DNA from: Chloroflexota bacterium
GTDB lineage: Bacteria > Chloroflexota > Limnocylindria > Limnocylindrales > Limnocylindraceae
DNA length: 15,661 bases
Reading direction: 5' to 3'
Assembly: GCA_016463555.1 (NCBI GenBank)
Contig: JAEMRB010000002.1
Span: 8,575 to 24,235, forward strand
Below are positions 6,428 through 12,716 of this stretch, one piece after another; the first letter of the stretch is position 1; each line of letters starts with the position of its first letter. The position numbers were made by a program, and so were the translations under genes. The notes under the pieces are model-generated. The model was not told where the DNA came from and did no database searches. It saw only the letters and a program-made list of their open reading frames with translations.

Positions 6428-7053
6428 AGCCCCTCCGCCGCCTCTTGCGGCGGGCGCTCCTCGCCCTCGCCGCAGCTGCTCTGGCCATTGGCGCAACGAC
6501 GGCCATCTTCCTTACGCCACCCGTCGTGCACCTCTTGCTGCGGGTGAGCGACGCCCCAGCAGTGCTCGGGGTGGAGCCAGCTATGGCTGACGCGCTCTCA
6601 GACGCCCTGGTCGGAGACCTGCTCACCGACGGTGCCTTCGATGCTCCGCTCGGCGACGCCCCCCTCCTCTCCGCCGGGGAGCGCTCGCACCTTGTTGATG
6701 TCGGTGGCCTCCTGCGGGCAGTGCTTGTCGCTGGGCTCGGTGGGCTGCTCGTTTTGATTCTCGCTCGCCTTCGCCGCCGTGCCTGGTTACGGGCCGCGAT
6801 TCGCGACGGCGCGGCGCTCATTGTCGGCGGTGCCCTCGTTGCCGCCGCCGCCTTCACGCTCGCCTTCGATGCAACGTTCTCCCTCTTCCATGGACTCTTC
6901 TTTGCCGCGGGAACATGGACCTTCAATCCCGCGACGGACCGACTGGTGCAGCTCTACCCAGAGTCCTTCTGGATTTTGGCGGCGCTCCTCTTCTGCCTCG
7001 CTCTCGCGGTGATCTCGCTCATCTCGTATCGGATTACGGCGCGCACACGGTGA
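6424..7053 (+). CDS. DUF1461 / TIGR01906-type integral membrane protein
   Basis: This 209-residue membrane protein has an N-terminal transmembrane segment (about residues 10-30), a polar extracytoplasmic region containing ERSHLVDVGGLL, then further hydrophobic segments. The F-S-L-F-H-G-L-F-F-A-A-G-T-W-T-F signature and the following D-R-L-V-Q-L-Y-P-E-S-F-W motif are what I recognise as DUF1461. No molecular function is established for this family. The GTG start overlaps the DUF4332 stop (GTGA). A GTG 11 codons further up (6391) is also open but would lie within DUF4332. The stop overlaps the ATG of the next gene (TGATG). Tight coupling to a carotenoid cyclase/elongase and divergence from a rhodopsin suggest, by inference only, a role in the membrane environment of these proteins. 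Confidence 0.8.
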   Translation: MKPLRRLLRRALLALAAAALAIGATTAIFLTPPVVHLLLRVSDAPAVLGVEPAMADALSDALVGDLLTDGAFDAPLGDAPLLSAGERSHLVDVGGLLRAVLVAGLGGLLVLILARLRRRAWLRAAIRDGAALIVGGALVAAAAFTLAFDATFSLFHGLFFAAGTWTFNPATDRLVQLYPESFWILAALLFCLALAVISLISYRITARTR

Positions 7054-8603
7054 TGGGCGCCGCCTACCTCGCCCTCATCGCGCTCTCAGCCATCGGGGTG
7101 CACGGCCTGGTTAAGCGCTTCGCCCTCCCAGTGACGCGCCAGGTGCTCCTGCCAGTGGCAGCCATCACCACGGTGGCCTTCCTGCTCGTTGATGCCGTCG
7201 GCATTTGGCGCGGCTGGTTTGTCACGCCACTCTCCGCAACACTGCTGATGCTCCCCGGTCGTGGTGCGCTTGATGCAGGGCTGCCGATCGAAGAGGCCCC
7301 ACTTCTCGCTGCACTCGCCGCCCTCGTCGTGGTGCTTATGAGCATCGGCGAGCCTCGCGGAGGAGGGCGGGAGGCGAAGCTTTCAGCACGTCGGATCGGC
7401 GCGGCAATCCTGTTTGGGCTCTTCGTATCAGGGGGAGCGCTCCTCGCGGATATTGGTGGCGAATACACGGCGGCAACTGCAGGACTCGCGGCTGGGGCGC
7501 TGCTCCTTGCTGCGCCACTTCTTGCACGCAGCCAGGCGAGTCGTTGGAGCGTCGCCATATTTCTCGGGCTGACGCTGATCTTTGACAACGCTATGTGCGC
7601 TGCAGGCTTGTTTGATTATCCAAGCGAACCGCGTTCAGGGGTGATGCTCGGGTTTGCACCTATTGAAGATCTGCTCTACGCAGCAGCGTTTGCCCTGTTC
7701 GCTGCGCAACTGACGGCATCAGCTCGCGCAACGAAGGATCGCTGGTGGCGGCTGCTCTTAGCTTCGCGCCCAGTTTCGTGGATCAACACCGCGCTACCGT
7801 TCGCCGGTGGCGCGCTCGCCGCTGGGGCGGGGGAGTCGGTTGGCGCATGGTTCTTGCCGCTCGTTCTCTGGTGGGGCGTCGCCTACAACCTCTATCTCTA
7901 TGGCATCAACGATCTCTACGATTTAGCTACCGATCGAAAGAACCCGCGCAAGGGCGGTGCCGAGGGCGCGCTGCTGCAGAACGGCGATCTGCCAACGCTG
8001 CGACGCCTCCTCCTCTTTGCGTCAGGCACAGCTGCGCTCTTCCTGCTAACGGGCACCACCACCGTTCCAATCATGTGCCTCCTTGCTATCGCCTTCGCAA
8101 CGGCGTACAGCGCGCCATGGTTCGTCCGCGCTCGTGCTGTCCCGATCTTGGATGCGGCCATCTCTGCTACGCACTTCGTGATCCCTGCAGTTGCCGGTCT
8201 CGCACTCGGCGGTGCGTTTCAGCAGTCCTGGGTTGCGCCGCTGGCGGCCTTCTTCTTCTGGAACATGGGGAGCCATGTAGTGGGAGCGTTGCAGGATGTT
8301 GATGCGGATCGACGGAGTCGGATTGCAACGGTCGGAACACTTCTTGGCGTTCGTGGCGGGGGGTGGTTCGCCATCTCGCTCTACGCCGTGGCGGGGCTCC
8401 TCCTGCTCGCTCAGGGCGAACCGCTGCAGCGCATTGCGGCGCTCTTGCCGCTGGCGAGCATCCTCTCTCTTCTGCCGCTGATCGCCGGCCGCCCAACGCA
8501 TCAGGCGGCGCGCTCCGCATGGCGCCGATTCATGTTGCTGAACCTCTTCCTCGGTGCTGGAGCCGCGATGCTGATCATTCGCAGCCTCGTTGGCGCCGCG
8601 TAG
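7053..8603 (+). CDS. Fusion protein: two-domain lycopene cyclase (CrtYc-CrtYd type) + UbiA prenyltransferase (lycopene elongase-like)
   Basis: This 516-residue membrane protein has three parts. Residues 1-100 and 110-222 are each a CarR/CrtYc-CrtYd-like half of a heterodimeric-type lycopene cyclase, with signature acidic motifs LPIEE (77-81) and APIED (202-206). The second half also has FDNAMCAAGLFDYP. Residues 235-516 form a UbiA-type prenyltransferase with the first Asp-rich motif NDLYDLATD (286-294) and a second DVDADR (415-420), in a helical membrane context. In Corynebacterium and Micrococcus separate genes of these three kinds make C50 cyclic carotenoids from lycopene. Here all three parts lie on one chain. 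The UbiA part could instead be another prenyltransferase. The ATG at 7053 overlaps the DUF1461 stop (TGATG). An in-frame ATG at 6915 would lie inside DUF1461 and encodes a soluble-looking stretch, so it was rejected. Confidence 0.85.
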   Translation: MGAAYLALIALSAIGVHGLVKRFALPVTRQVLLPVAAITTVAFLLVDAVGIWRGWFVTPLSATLLMLPGRGALDAGLPIEEAPLLAALAALVVVLMSIGEPRGGGREAKLSARRIGAAILFGLFVSGGALLADIGGEYTAATAGLAAGALLLAAPLLARSQASRWSVAIFLGLTLIFDNAMCAAGLFDYPSEPRSGVMLGFAPIEDLLYAAAFALFAAQLTASARATKDRWWRLLLASRPVSWINTALPFAGGALAAGAGESVGAWFLPLVLWWGVAYNLYLYGINDLYDLATDRKNPRKGGAEGALLQNGDLPTLRRLLLFASGTAALFLLTGTTTVPIMCLLAIAFATAYSAPWFVRARAVPILDAAISATHFVIPAVAGLALGGAFQQSWVAPLAAFFFWNMGSHVVGALQDVDADRRSRIATVGTLLGVRGGGWFAISLYAVAGLLLLAQGEPLQRIAALLPLASILSLLPLIAGRPTHQAARSAWRRFMLLNLFLGAGAAMLIIRSLVGAA

Positions 8604-8606
8604 CAG

Positions 8607-8612
8607 TAGTAT
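8607..8612 (+). promoter_or_regulatory. Candidate -10 box (TAGTAT) six bases before the moaB ATG; possible leaderless start
   Basis: TAGTAT fits TAnnnT and is followed by GCGCAG and then the ATG at 8619, the same six-base spacing seen upstream of ispH. No Shine-Dalgarno sequence lies in the 15-base gap after the cyclase-fusion stop. A -35 box is not clear. The call is inference from geometry. Confidence 0.3.
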
Positions 8613-8618
8613 GCGCAG

Positions 8619-9101
8619 ATGAGTGATACGCCGCGATCAATTCTGGTGCTCACGGTCAGCGACTCGATTCATGCCGGCGAACGAGAAGATAAGGCGGGTA
8701 CGCTCGCTGCTGCGGCTCTTGTCGCCCACGGCTGGGAGGTGCAGCGAGCACAGGCCCCCGACGAGCTTGATGCCATCCGCGCAGTTCTTGAGCAGCACAT
8801 CGGCACCGTCGACGTGATCTTGACCGCTGGCGGAACGGGGCTGAGCTCACGCGATGTGACCCCAGACGCAACCGCGCCGCTTCTGGAGCGGGTGATTCCA
8901 GGGATCCCTGATGCGATTCGCATGCTGGGGCGCTCCCAGACGCCTGCTGCGATCCTCTCCCGCGGCCTTGCCGGCGTGGCGAAGGGAACGCTGATCGTGA
9001 ACCTCCCTGGCGGGAGTGGTGCGGTGCGCGACGGGCTGGCCATCCTGCTCCCCGTGCTTGAGCACGCCAGTGACGCGATCGGAGAGCGCGACCGCTCCTA
9101 G
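8619..9101 (+). CDS. Molybdopterin adenylyltransferase/MoaB-MogA family protein
   Basis: Members of this family bind molybdopterin and adenylylate it before molybdenum insertion (MogA), although some MoaB proteins have less clear roles. The 160-residue single-domain protein has LTVSDSIHAGEREDKAG (about residues 11-27), the substrate-binding TAGGTGLSSRDVTPDAT (about 69-85), an ILSRGLAGVAKGTLIVNLPGGSGAVRDGL segment and a C-terminal LLPVLEHA helix, in the usual order. Size and content fit MoaB/MogA rather than the larger MoeA or the CinA fusion. No other molybdenum cofactor gene is visible nearby, so it appears as an isolated member here. It starts 15 bases after the carotenoid fusion gene and could be co-transcribed with it, but a -10-like TAGTAT lies directly before the start. 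Confidence 0.88.
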   Translation: MSDTPRSILVLTVSDSIHAGEREDKAGTLAAAALVAHGWEVQRAQAPDELDAIRAVLEQHIGTVDVILTAGGTGLSSRDVTPDATAPLLERVIPGIPDAIRMLGRSQTPAAILSRGLAGVAKGTLIVNLPGGSGAVRDGLAILLPVLEHASDAIGERDRS

Positions 9102-9121
9102 CCCCCGCCACGCGGCTTCGC

Positions 9122-9137
9122 ACACAAGATCGTGTGT
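9122..9137. promoter_or_regulatory. Candidate NrdR box in the nrdR promoter
   Basis: ACACAAGATCGTGTGT matches the remembered 16-bp NrdR-box pattern (aCAcwAtATaTwGwGt) at 13 of 16 positions and has a partly palindromic ACAC/GTGT shape. It ends on the first base of a TAGACT -10-like hexamer (9137-9142), so a bound repressor would cover the promoter. Known sites often occur in pairs about three helical turns apart, and I see no second copy here. Confidence 0.45.
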
Positions 9138-9152
9138 AGACTCTCCCCGAGA

Positions 9153-9187
9153 CCGCAACCTGCGGTGGTTCCGCGCATAGCTGCGCG
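9153..9187 (+). promoter_or_regulatory. Two tandem hairpins in the nrdR 5' leader
   Basis: CCGCA (9153-9157) pairs with TGCGG (9161-9165). CGCGCA (9172-9177) pairs perfectly with TGCGCG (9182-9187) around TAGC. The second hairpin ends just before the purine-rich ribosome site GAGGAGGAG. They may affect nrdR translation. The leader is too short for a known large riboswitch. Confidence 0.35.
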
Positions 9188-9206
9188 AAGGTGAGGAGGA
9201 GCGAGG

Positions 9207-9710
9207 GTGCGTTGCCCATCGTGTAAGGAGCCGGATACGCGCGTCGTTGATTCGCGCGACCTCGATGACGGCTCCGTCATTCGTCGCCGTCGCGCCTGTC
9301 GCATCTGTGGCACACGCGTCACCACCTACGAGCGCGCCGAACTTGCCAAGCTCTACGTCATCAAGCGCTCGGGCGAACGTCAGGAGTACGACTCCCAGAA
9401 GCTCCTCGAAGGGCTGCGCCGCGCGCTCACTCGTCGCCCGGTGCCAGTCGATGCCCCCGAGCGTGCCGTTGAGGCGATCGAGGCACAGATTCGAGCCAGC
9501 GGCGCAACAGAGCTCTCCTCTGCGCGCATTGGTGCGTTGACGATGGCGGCGCTTCGCGAGATTGATCAGATCGCCTATATCCGCTTTGCGAGCGTTTACC
9601 AGTCGTTTGAAGACCTCGAAACGCTCAAGCGGGAAGTAGACGAGCTGCTCACCGAGAAGGGCGCAGGGAAGGGGAAGCGTCGAGTTCGCGCCGTGGAGGC
9701 CGAGGCATGA
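9207..9710 (+). CDS. nrdR: Transcriptional repressor NrdR
   Basis: NrdR is an ATP/dATP-sensing repressor of ribonucleotide reductase genes. The 167-residue protein begins with the zinc ribbon MRCPSCKEPDTRVVDSR, whose cysteines are C3, C6, C31 and C34 (RRACRICGTR), then TTYER. An ATP-cone domain follows (about residues 46-136), with VIKRSGERQEYDSQKL, a conserved RRP, and IAYIRFASVYQSFED. The GTG start is supported by a strong Shine-Dalgarno (GAGGAGGAGCGAGG) and by the zinc ribbon beginning immediately. The C-terminal tail (KGAGKGKRR) is basic. The stop overlaps dcd as ATGA. A candidate NrdR box in its own promoter suggests autoregulation. No ribonucleotide reductase gene is in view, so the coupled dcd is the only visible deoxynucleotide target. 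Confidence 0.97.
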   Translation: MRCPSCKEPDTRVVDSRDLDDGSVIRRRRACRICGTRVTTYERAELAKLYVIKRSGERQEYDSQKLLEGLRRALTRRPVPVDAPERAVEAIEAQIRASGATELSSARIGALTMAALREIDQIAYIRFASVYQSFEDLETLKREVDELLTEKGAGKGKRRVRAVEAEA

Positions 9711-10321
9711 GCGTCCTCTCTGACCGCGACATCCTGACCGCGATCGCAGCGGGCGAGATCGCGATTACACCGTTTGACGCAGTGGATGTGCAGCCGGCCT
9801 CGGTCGACCTCCACCTCGACGGCACGTTCCGCGTCTTTCGCAATAACCGGTACGGCTTCATTGATCCGCGCGTAGAGCAGCCAGAGCTCACCGAGATTGA
9901 GCGCGTTGCTGACGGCGAGCAGTTCATGCTGCACCCCGGAGAGTTTGTGCTCGGTCAAACCCGCGAGAAGATTTCGTTGGGAAACTCGCTGCTCGGACGC
10001 CTTGATGGGAAGTCATCACTCGGACGGCTCGGGCTGCTGATCCACTCCACCGCTGGTTACGTTGACCCAGGCTGGGTCGGGAACCTGACGCTAGAGCTCG
10101 GCAACGTTGCTCGACTACCAATCGCGCTCTACCCGGGGATGCGCATTGGCCAGATCTCGTTCCACCGCATGTCGTCCGAGGTCGAACGGCCGTATGGGAG
10201 CAGCGAACTACGCAGCCGGTATCAGGGCCAAACGGAGCCAACGGCGTCGGCGGCGCACGTTGGATTTGATGCGGAACAGCAGGCGCATGACGGAGCGAGG
10301 GTCGCCAAGCCTCGTGACTGA
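9707..10321 (+). CDS. dcd: dCTP deaminase (possibly bifunctional dCTP deaminase/dUTPase)
   Basis: Dcd deaminates dCTP to dUTP. Some members (for example the mycobacterial enzyme) also hydrolyse dUTP to dUMP. The 204-residue protein starts MSVLSDRDILTAI, has the core DGKSSLGR (100-107), STAGYVDPGW (114-123), catalytic Glu E130 (LTLELGN) and LYPGMRIGQISF (141-152), then YQGQTEPT (172-179). The TAG-Y loop resembles the bifunctional actinobacterial type more than the E. coli TAHR type, which is suggestive but not proof. The family is about 190 residues, so the extra tail after residue 188 (HDGARVAKPRD in part) may be unstructured. The ATG overlaps the nrdR stop (ATGA), linking pool control with nucleotide conversion. 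The end overlaps the start region of the next gene. Confidence 0.93.
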   Translation: MSVLSDRDILTAIAAGEIAITPFDAVDVQPASVDLHLDGTFRVFRNNRYGFIDPRVEQPELTEIERVADGEQFMLHPGEFVLGQTREKISLGNSLLGRLDGKSSLGRLGLLIHSTAGYVDPGWVGNLTLELGNVARLPIALYPGMRIGQISFHRMSSEVERPYGSSELRSRYQGQTEPTASAAHVGFDAEQQAHDGARVAKPRD

Positions 10322-11150
10322 ACGTCGCAGCATCAATCTCGGGGGGATCACGGTTGACCTGCTTCGCATCGGAACCTTCTGGAGCGATGCAGGGGCGATC
10401 TTCGGTCCAGTGCCCCAGGAGACCTGGGCGCCGATGGTTGCGGACGAACTCGATGCACGATCCCGCCTCTTGCAGGCACTCAACATCTTGCACGTCAGCG
10501 ACGCGAGTGGTGCGGTGCTTTTAGAGACTGGTGCGGTGCCAGCCGGAACGCAGGTCAGCGACGCAGATACAGATTCGCGCTCTGCCCGCGAAGCGCTGGC
10601 CGGCGCGGGGATCGATGTGGAGCGCATCGCCAGCATTGTGCCGAGCCACCTACATCGAGATCATGCTGGTGGACTCGTTGACCAGCATGGCGCCGCCGCC
10701 TTCCCCAACGCCCAGATCGTTGCCCCCGACCGTGAGATCGCCGCCGTGGCGAGCGGTTCGCTTCGTGCCCGTGCGGCGTATGACGTCCCCGGCCTCACGC
10801 GCCTCTTCGGCGCTACTGCACCGCGCTCGTTTGACGGCACGCTGGAGCTCACCCCAACGATCACGCTGCGTCGACTCGGCGGTCACACCCCAGGCTCCCA
10901 GGCCACCATCGTGCGCGGTCGCGAGCGCACCCTCCTCTTTCTCGGTGACCTCTTCATGCGCCCCTGGCAGGCGAACCCGCGGTGGGTGACGGCATACGAC
11001 GACGAGGCGTGGGTCTCCGTCGACGCGAAGGCCTCAATCTTCGCCGAGGCGGCGGCGGGCGAGTGGCTGGTGGTGATGAGTCATGAGGTACAGGCGCCCG
11101 CTGGTCGCATCGTGGCTGAACGCGATCGCTTCCGTTTCGTTAGCGAGTAG
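10287..11150 (+). CDS. Metallo-beta-lactamase-fold hydrolase
   Basis: This MBL-superfamily protein has the metal motif H-x-H-x-D-H in PSHLHRDHAGG, a GGHTPGSQ histidine motif further on, GDLFMRP with a metal-bridging Asp, and MSHEVQAP near the C-terminus. With the ATG at 10287 it has 287 residues. The domain begins with INLGGITVDLLRIG. A GTG at 10314 (VTERRSINL) is an equally possible start that overlaps dcd by only eight bases; the ATG overlaps it by 35, and neither has a good Shine-Dalgarno. The substrate cannot be inferred, since the family includes lactonases, thioesterases, glyoxalase II and others. Residue spacing looks more like a lactonase-type monomer than glyoxalase II. It has no signal peptide and converges on the TlpA gene, with the last bases of the two coding regions overlapping. 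Confidence 0.82.
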   Translation: MTERGSPSLVTERRSINLGGITVDLLRIGTFWSDAGAIFGPVPQETWAPMVADELDARSRLLQALNILHVSDASGAVLLETGAVPAGTQVSDADTDSRSAREALAGAGIDVERIASIVPSHLHRDHAGGLVDQHGAAAFPNAQIVAPDREIAAVASGSLRARAAYDVPGLTRLFGATAPRSFDGTLELTPTITLRRLGGHTPGSQATIVRGRERTLLFLGDLFMRPWQANPRWVTAYDDEAWVSVDAKASIFAEAAAGEWLVVMSHEVQAPAGRIVAERDRFRFVSE

Positions 11151-11727
11151 GGAGCAGCTCCTCGACCAGTGCGGCTGCCGCTTCGCGCGTTAGCGGTCCC
11201 GTAACCACGCGTAGGACACGACCATCGGCGTCAAGAATCAGTTTCGTTGGGATGCCACCAGCGCCAGCGGCGCGAAAGAGTTCACTGTTGACGTCGACCA
11301 GGAGTAGGTAGCCGAGCTGATAGCGCTCCGCATATGCCGCAACGGTTGACGAGAGTTCGCCGACCGAGATGCCGATCACCTGGAGGCCGCGATCGCGGTA
11401 TGTGGCAGCGAGCGAGCGCAGCACGGGGGTCTCCTGCTGGCAGGGCGGACACCAGGTGGCAAAGAGGTCAACGATCACCAGGCGTGGGGCGGGGAGCGTT
11501 GCCTGCGCATCTGCAAAGACACCTCCACCAGCAACAGGCTGCGCTGCAGGGATCGTGAACGTGGCACCAACCTCGATCCCCGTGGCGCTCGGATCGACGA
11601 TGTAGAGGTCGGTCGGTGTTGCGGTTCCCGTTGGGATATTCGTTCGCGACAGCAGCAGGAGGAGAGCCAGTAGGGCAGCCGCCGCTCCGATAGCGCCGAT
11701 GCTTCGTTGTGAAAATGGTCCGATCAC
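11140..11727 (-). CDS. TlpA/ResA-like membrane-anchored thioredoxin
   Basis: This is a thiol-disulfide oxidoreductase predicted to face outward from the membrane. The 195-residue protein has an N-terminal hydrophobic segment (about 11-27) after a short basic head, probably an uncleaved anchor. A linker leads to a thioredoxin fold with FATWCPPCQQE (C93 and C96) and the cis-proline at GGIPTKLI (P160). The CPPC motif is the one common in TlpA/ResA-type proteins that reduce apocytochrome c or other extracytoplasmic disulfides. The start is a GTG that overlaps the upstream ccdA stop (GTGA), so CcdA is the expected electron donor. Its 3' end overlaps the converging MBL-fold gene by 11 bases, which leaves no room for a separate terminator. 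The exact substrate is not visible. Confidence 0.9.
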   Translation of the reverse strand: MIGPFSQRSIGAIGAAAALLALLLLLSRTNIPTGTATPTDLYIVDPSATGIEVGATFTIPAAQPVAGGGVFADAQATLPAPRLVIVDLFATWCPPCQQETPVLRSLAATYRDRGLQVIGISVGELSSTVAAYAERYQLGYLLLVDVNSELFRAAGAGGIPTKLILDADGRVLRVVTGPLTREAAAALVEELLPTR

Positions 11728-12416
11728 AGGCCAGGGAGCCCAGGCATGATGCGCGAAAGCACCGTGAGGCCGCCAGTCGCAATCAGTACGCCAATGCCTG
11801 CGACGAGAAGACCGCCAACGACGCCAGCGATTCGCGTCCCACCACGGAGCCGGCCCATGAGTCGTTGCAACGTCGCAGGACTGCGATCAGCTACGGCTGC
11901 CAAGAGCAAGAACGGCAGCGCAAGGCCAACGCTGTAGAGCGCCAGCAGCAGCGCCGCGCCAGCCGCGTTGCTCCCAGCGGCTGCGATGCCGAGAATCGCA
12001 CCAAGGACGACACCGATGCAGGGTGTCCAGGCGATGGAGAATGCGGCGCCCAGTAGGAAGCTGCCGAGGTAGCCGCCGCGCAGAATCGGCGTTGGTGCAC
12101 GCATGCGGTCGAGCTGTGGGATGCGCAGGATGCCAGCAAGGTGCAGGCCACCGATCGTCACGGCAACGCCCACGGGAATCTGCAAGATCGGCAAAAGGCG
12201 TCCGGTGGCGCCGCCAACGTAGCCGGCGCTGATGCCGAGGGCGATGAAGATCGCGCTAAAGCCACAGGTGAAGAGAAGGGCGTGAGGCATTCGTGATGTG
12301 CCGGTGCTCAGCGCGGCGAGTCGACCGAGATAGGCGGGGACGATTGGGAGGACGCAAGGCGAGAGGAAACTCAGCACGCCCGCGAGCAGTGCGGTGAGGG
12401 CGTTAACGCTCTCCAT
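11724..12416 (-). CDS. ccdA: Cytochrome c biogenesis protein CcdA (thiol-disulfide membrane reductase)
   Basis: CcdA carries reducing equivalents from cytoplasmic thioredoxin across the membrane to thiol proteins such as TlpA/ResA. The 230-residue length and the six-helix hydrophobic pattern fit the family. The redox cysteines are in the expected places, C21 in LSPCVLP and C133 in AWTPCIG. The gene overlaps the upstream glutaredoxin-like gene by 14 bases and the downstream TlpA gene as GTGA, so the three form one operon. A full DsbD would have fused thioredoxin-like domains, but here these are separate proteins. The rest of a system II cytochrome c maturation set (CcsA/CcsB) is not in the window. 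Confidence 0.93.
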   Translation of the reverse strand: MESVNALTALLAGVLSFLSPCVLPIVPAYLGRLAALSTGTSRMPHALLFTCGFSAIFIALGISAGYVGGATGRLLPILQIPVGVAVTIGGLHLAGILRIPQLDRMRAPTPILRGGYLGSFLLGAAFSIAWTPCIGVVLGAILGIAAAGSNAAGAALLLALYSVGLALPFLLLAAVADRSPATLQRLMGRLRGGTRIAGVVGGLLVAGIGVLIATGGLTVLSRIMPGLPGL

Positions 12417-12675
12417 CGACCTGGCCTACGGCACTGCGCACAAATGCGGCGATCTGCATCGGGCTGACGGCGAGCGGTAAAAGCCTCCCCGCAACCTCAA
12501 GTGCCGGGATCTGTTCAAGAAGTCGCGCATGCACCGCTGGGTCCTCCTCGATGTTCACCATGCTGAGTGTGAGGCGCGAGCCCCCCTCGGTGATGAGTGT
12601 GCGCACGATCGCCTCTGTTCTCTCGCAGAGTTCGCACCCAGGGCGACCGTAGAGCGTGATGAGGGGCTGCTCCAT
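12403..12675 (-). CDS. Small glutaredoxin-like protein (CxxC)
   Basis: The 90-residue protein starts MEQPLITLYGRPGCELCERTEA, with C14 and C17 in a CxxC site after an initial beta strand, as in DUF836 and NrdH/glutaredoxin-like families. A later P-A-L-E-V-A-G-R-L-L segment holds a (non-TVP) proline region typical of the fold. It has no signal or membrane segment and is probably cytoplasmic. It is first in the operon with ccdA (14-base overlap) and a TlpA-like gene. By context it may feed electrons into CcdA, although the donor is more often thioredoxin in characterised systems. GAGAAT lies six bases upstream of the ATG, so a leaderless start is possible. No strong Shine-Dalgarno is seen. Confidence 0.8.
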   Translation of the reverse strand: MEQPLITLYGRPGCELCERTEAIVRTLITEGGSRLTLSMVNIEEDPAVHARLLEQIPALEVAGRLLPLAVSPMQIAAFVRSAVGQVDGER

Positions 12676-12703
12676 GCGGGTATTCTCCCACGCCGCGTTC
12701 AGA

Positions 12704-12709
12704 TACCCT
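12704..12709 (+). promoter_or_regulatory. Candidate -10 box (TACCCT) for tRNA-Arg
   Basis: TACCCT fits TAnnnT and lies seven bases before the mature tRNA 5' end at 12717, so transcription could begin very near the mature end. No clear -35 box is visible, and a chance match in this sequence is possible. Confidence 0.25.
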
Positions 12710-12716
12710 ACAGGGG

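Noticed and set aside
6225..6926. 233-codon open frame on the - strand opposite DUF4332 and DUF1461
   Set aside because: It is rich in R, S, A and P with no domain. DUF4332 and DUF1461 on the + strand have family motifs and coupled start/stop sites.
6915..7052. Longer start for the cyclase fusion at 6915
   Set aside because: It is entirely inside the DUF1461 gene and encodes a stretch unlike a cyclase N-terminus. The ATG at 7053 overlaps the DUF1461 stop in the pattern common in this window.
8656..9219. 187-codon open frame on the - strand across the moaB and nrdR leader
   Set aside because: It is arginine/serine-rich shadow sequence opposite a MoaB/MogA gene. It also runs through the nrdR promoter region.
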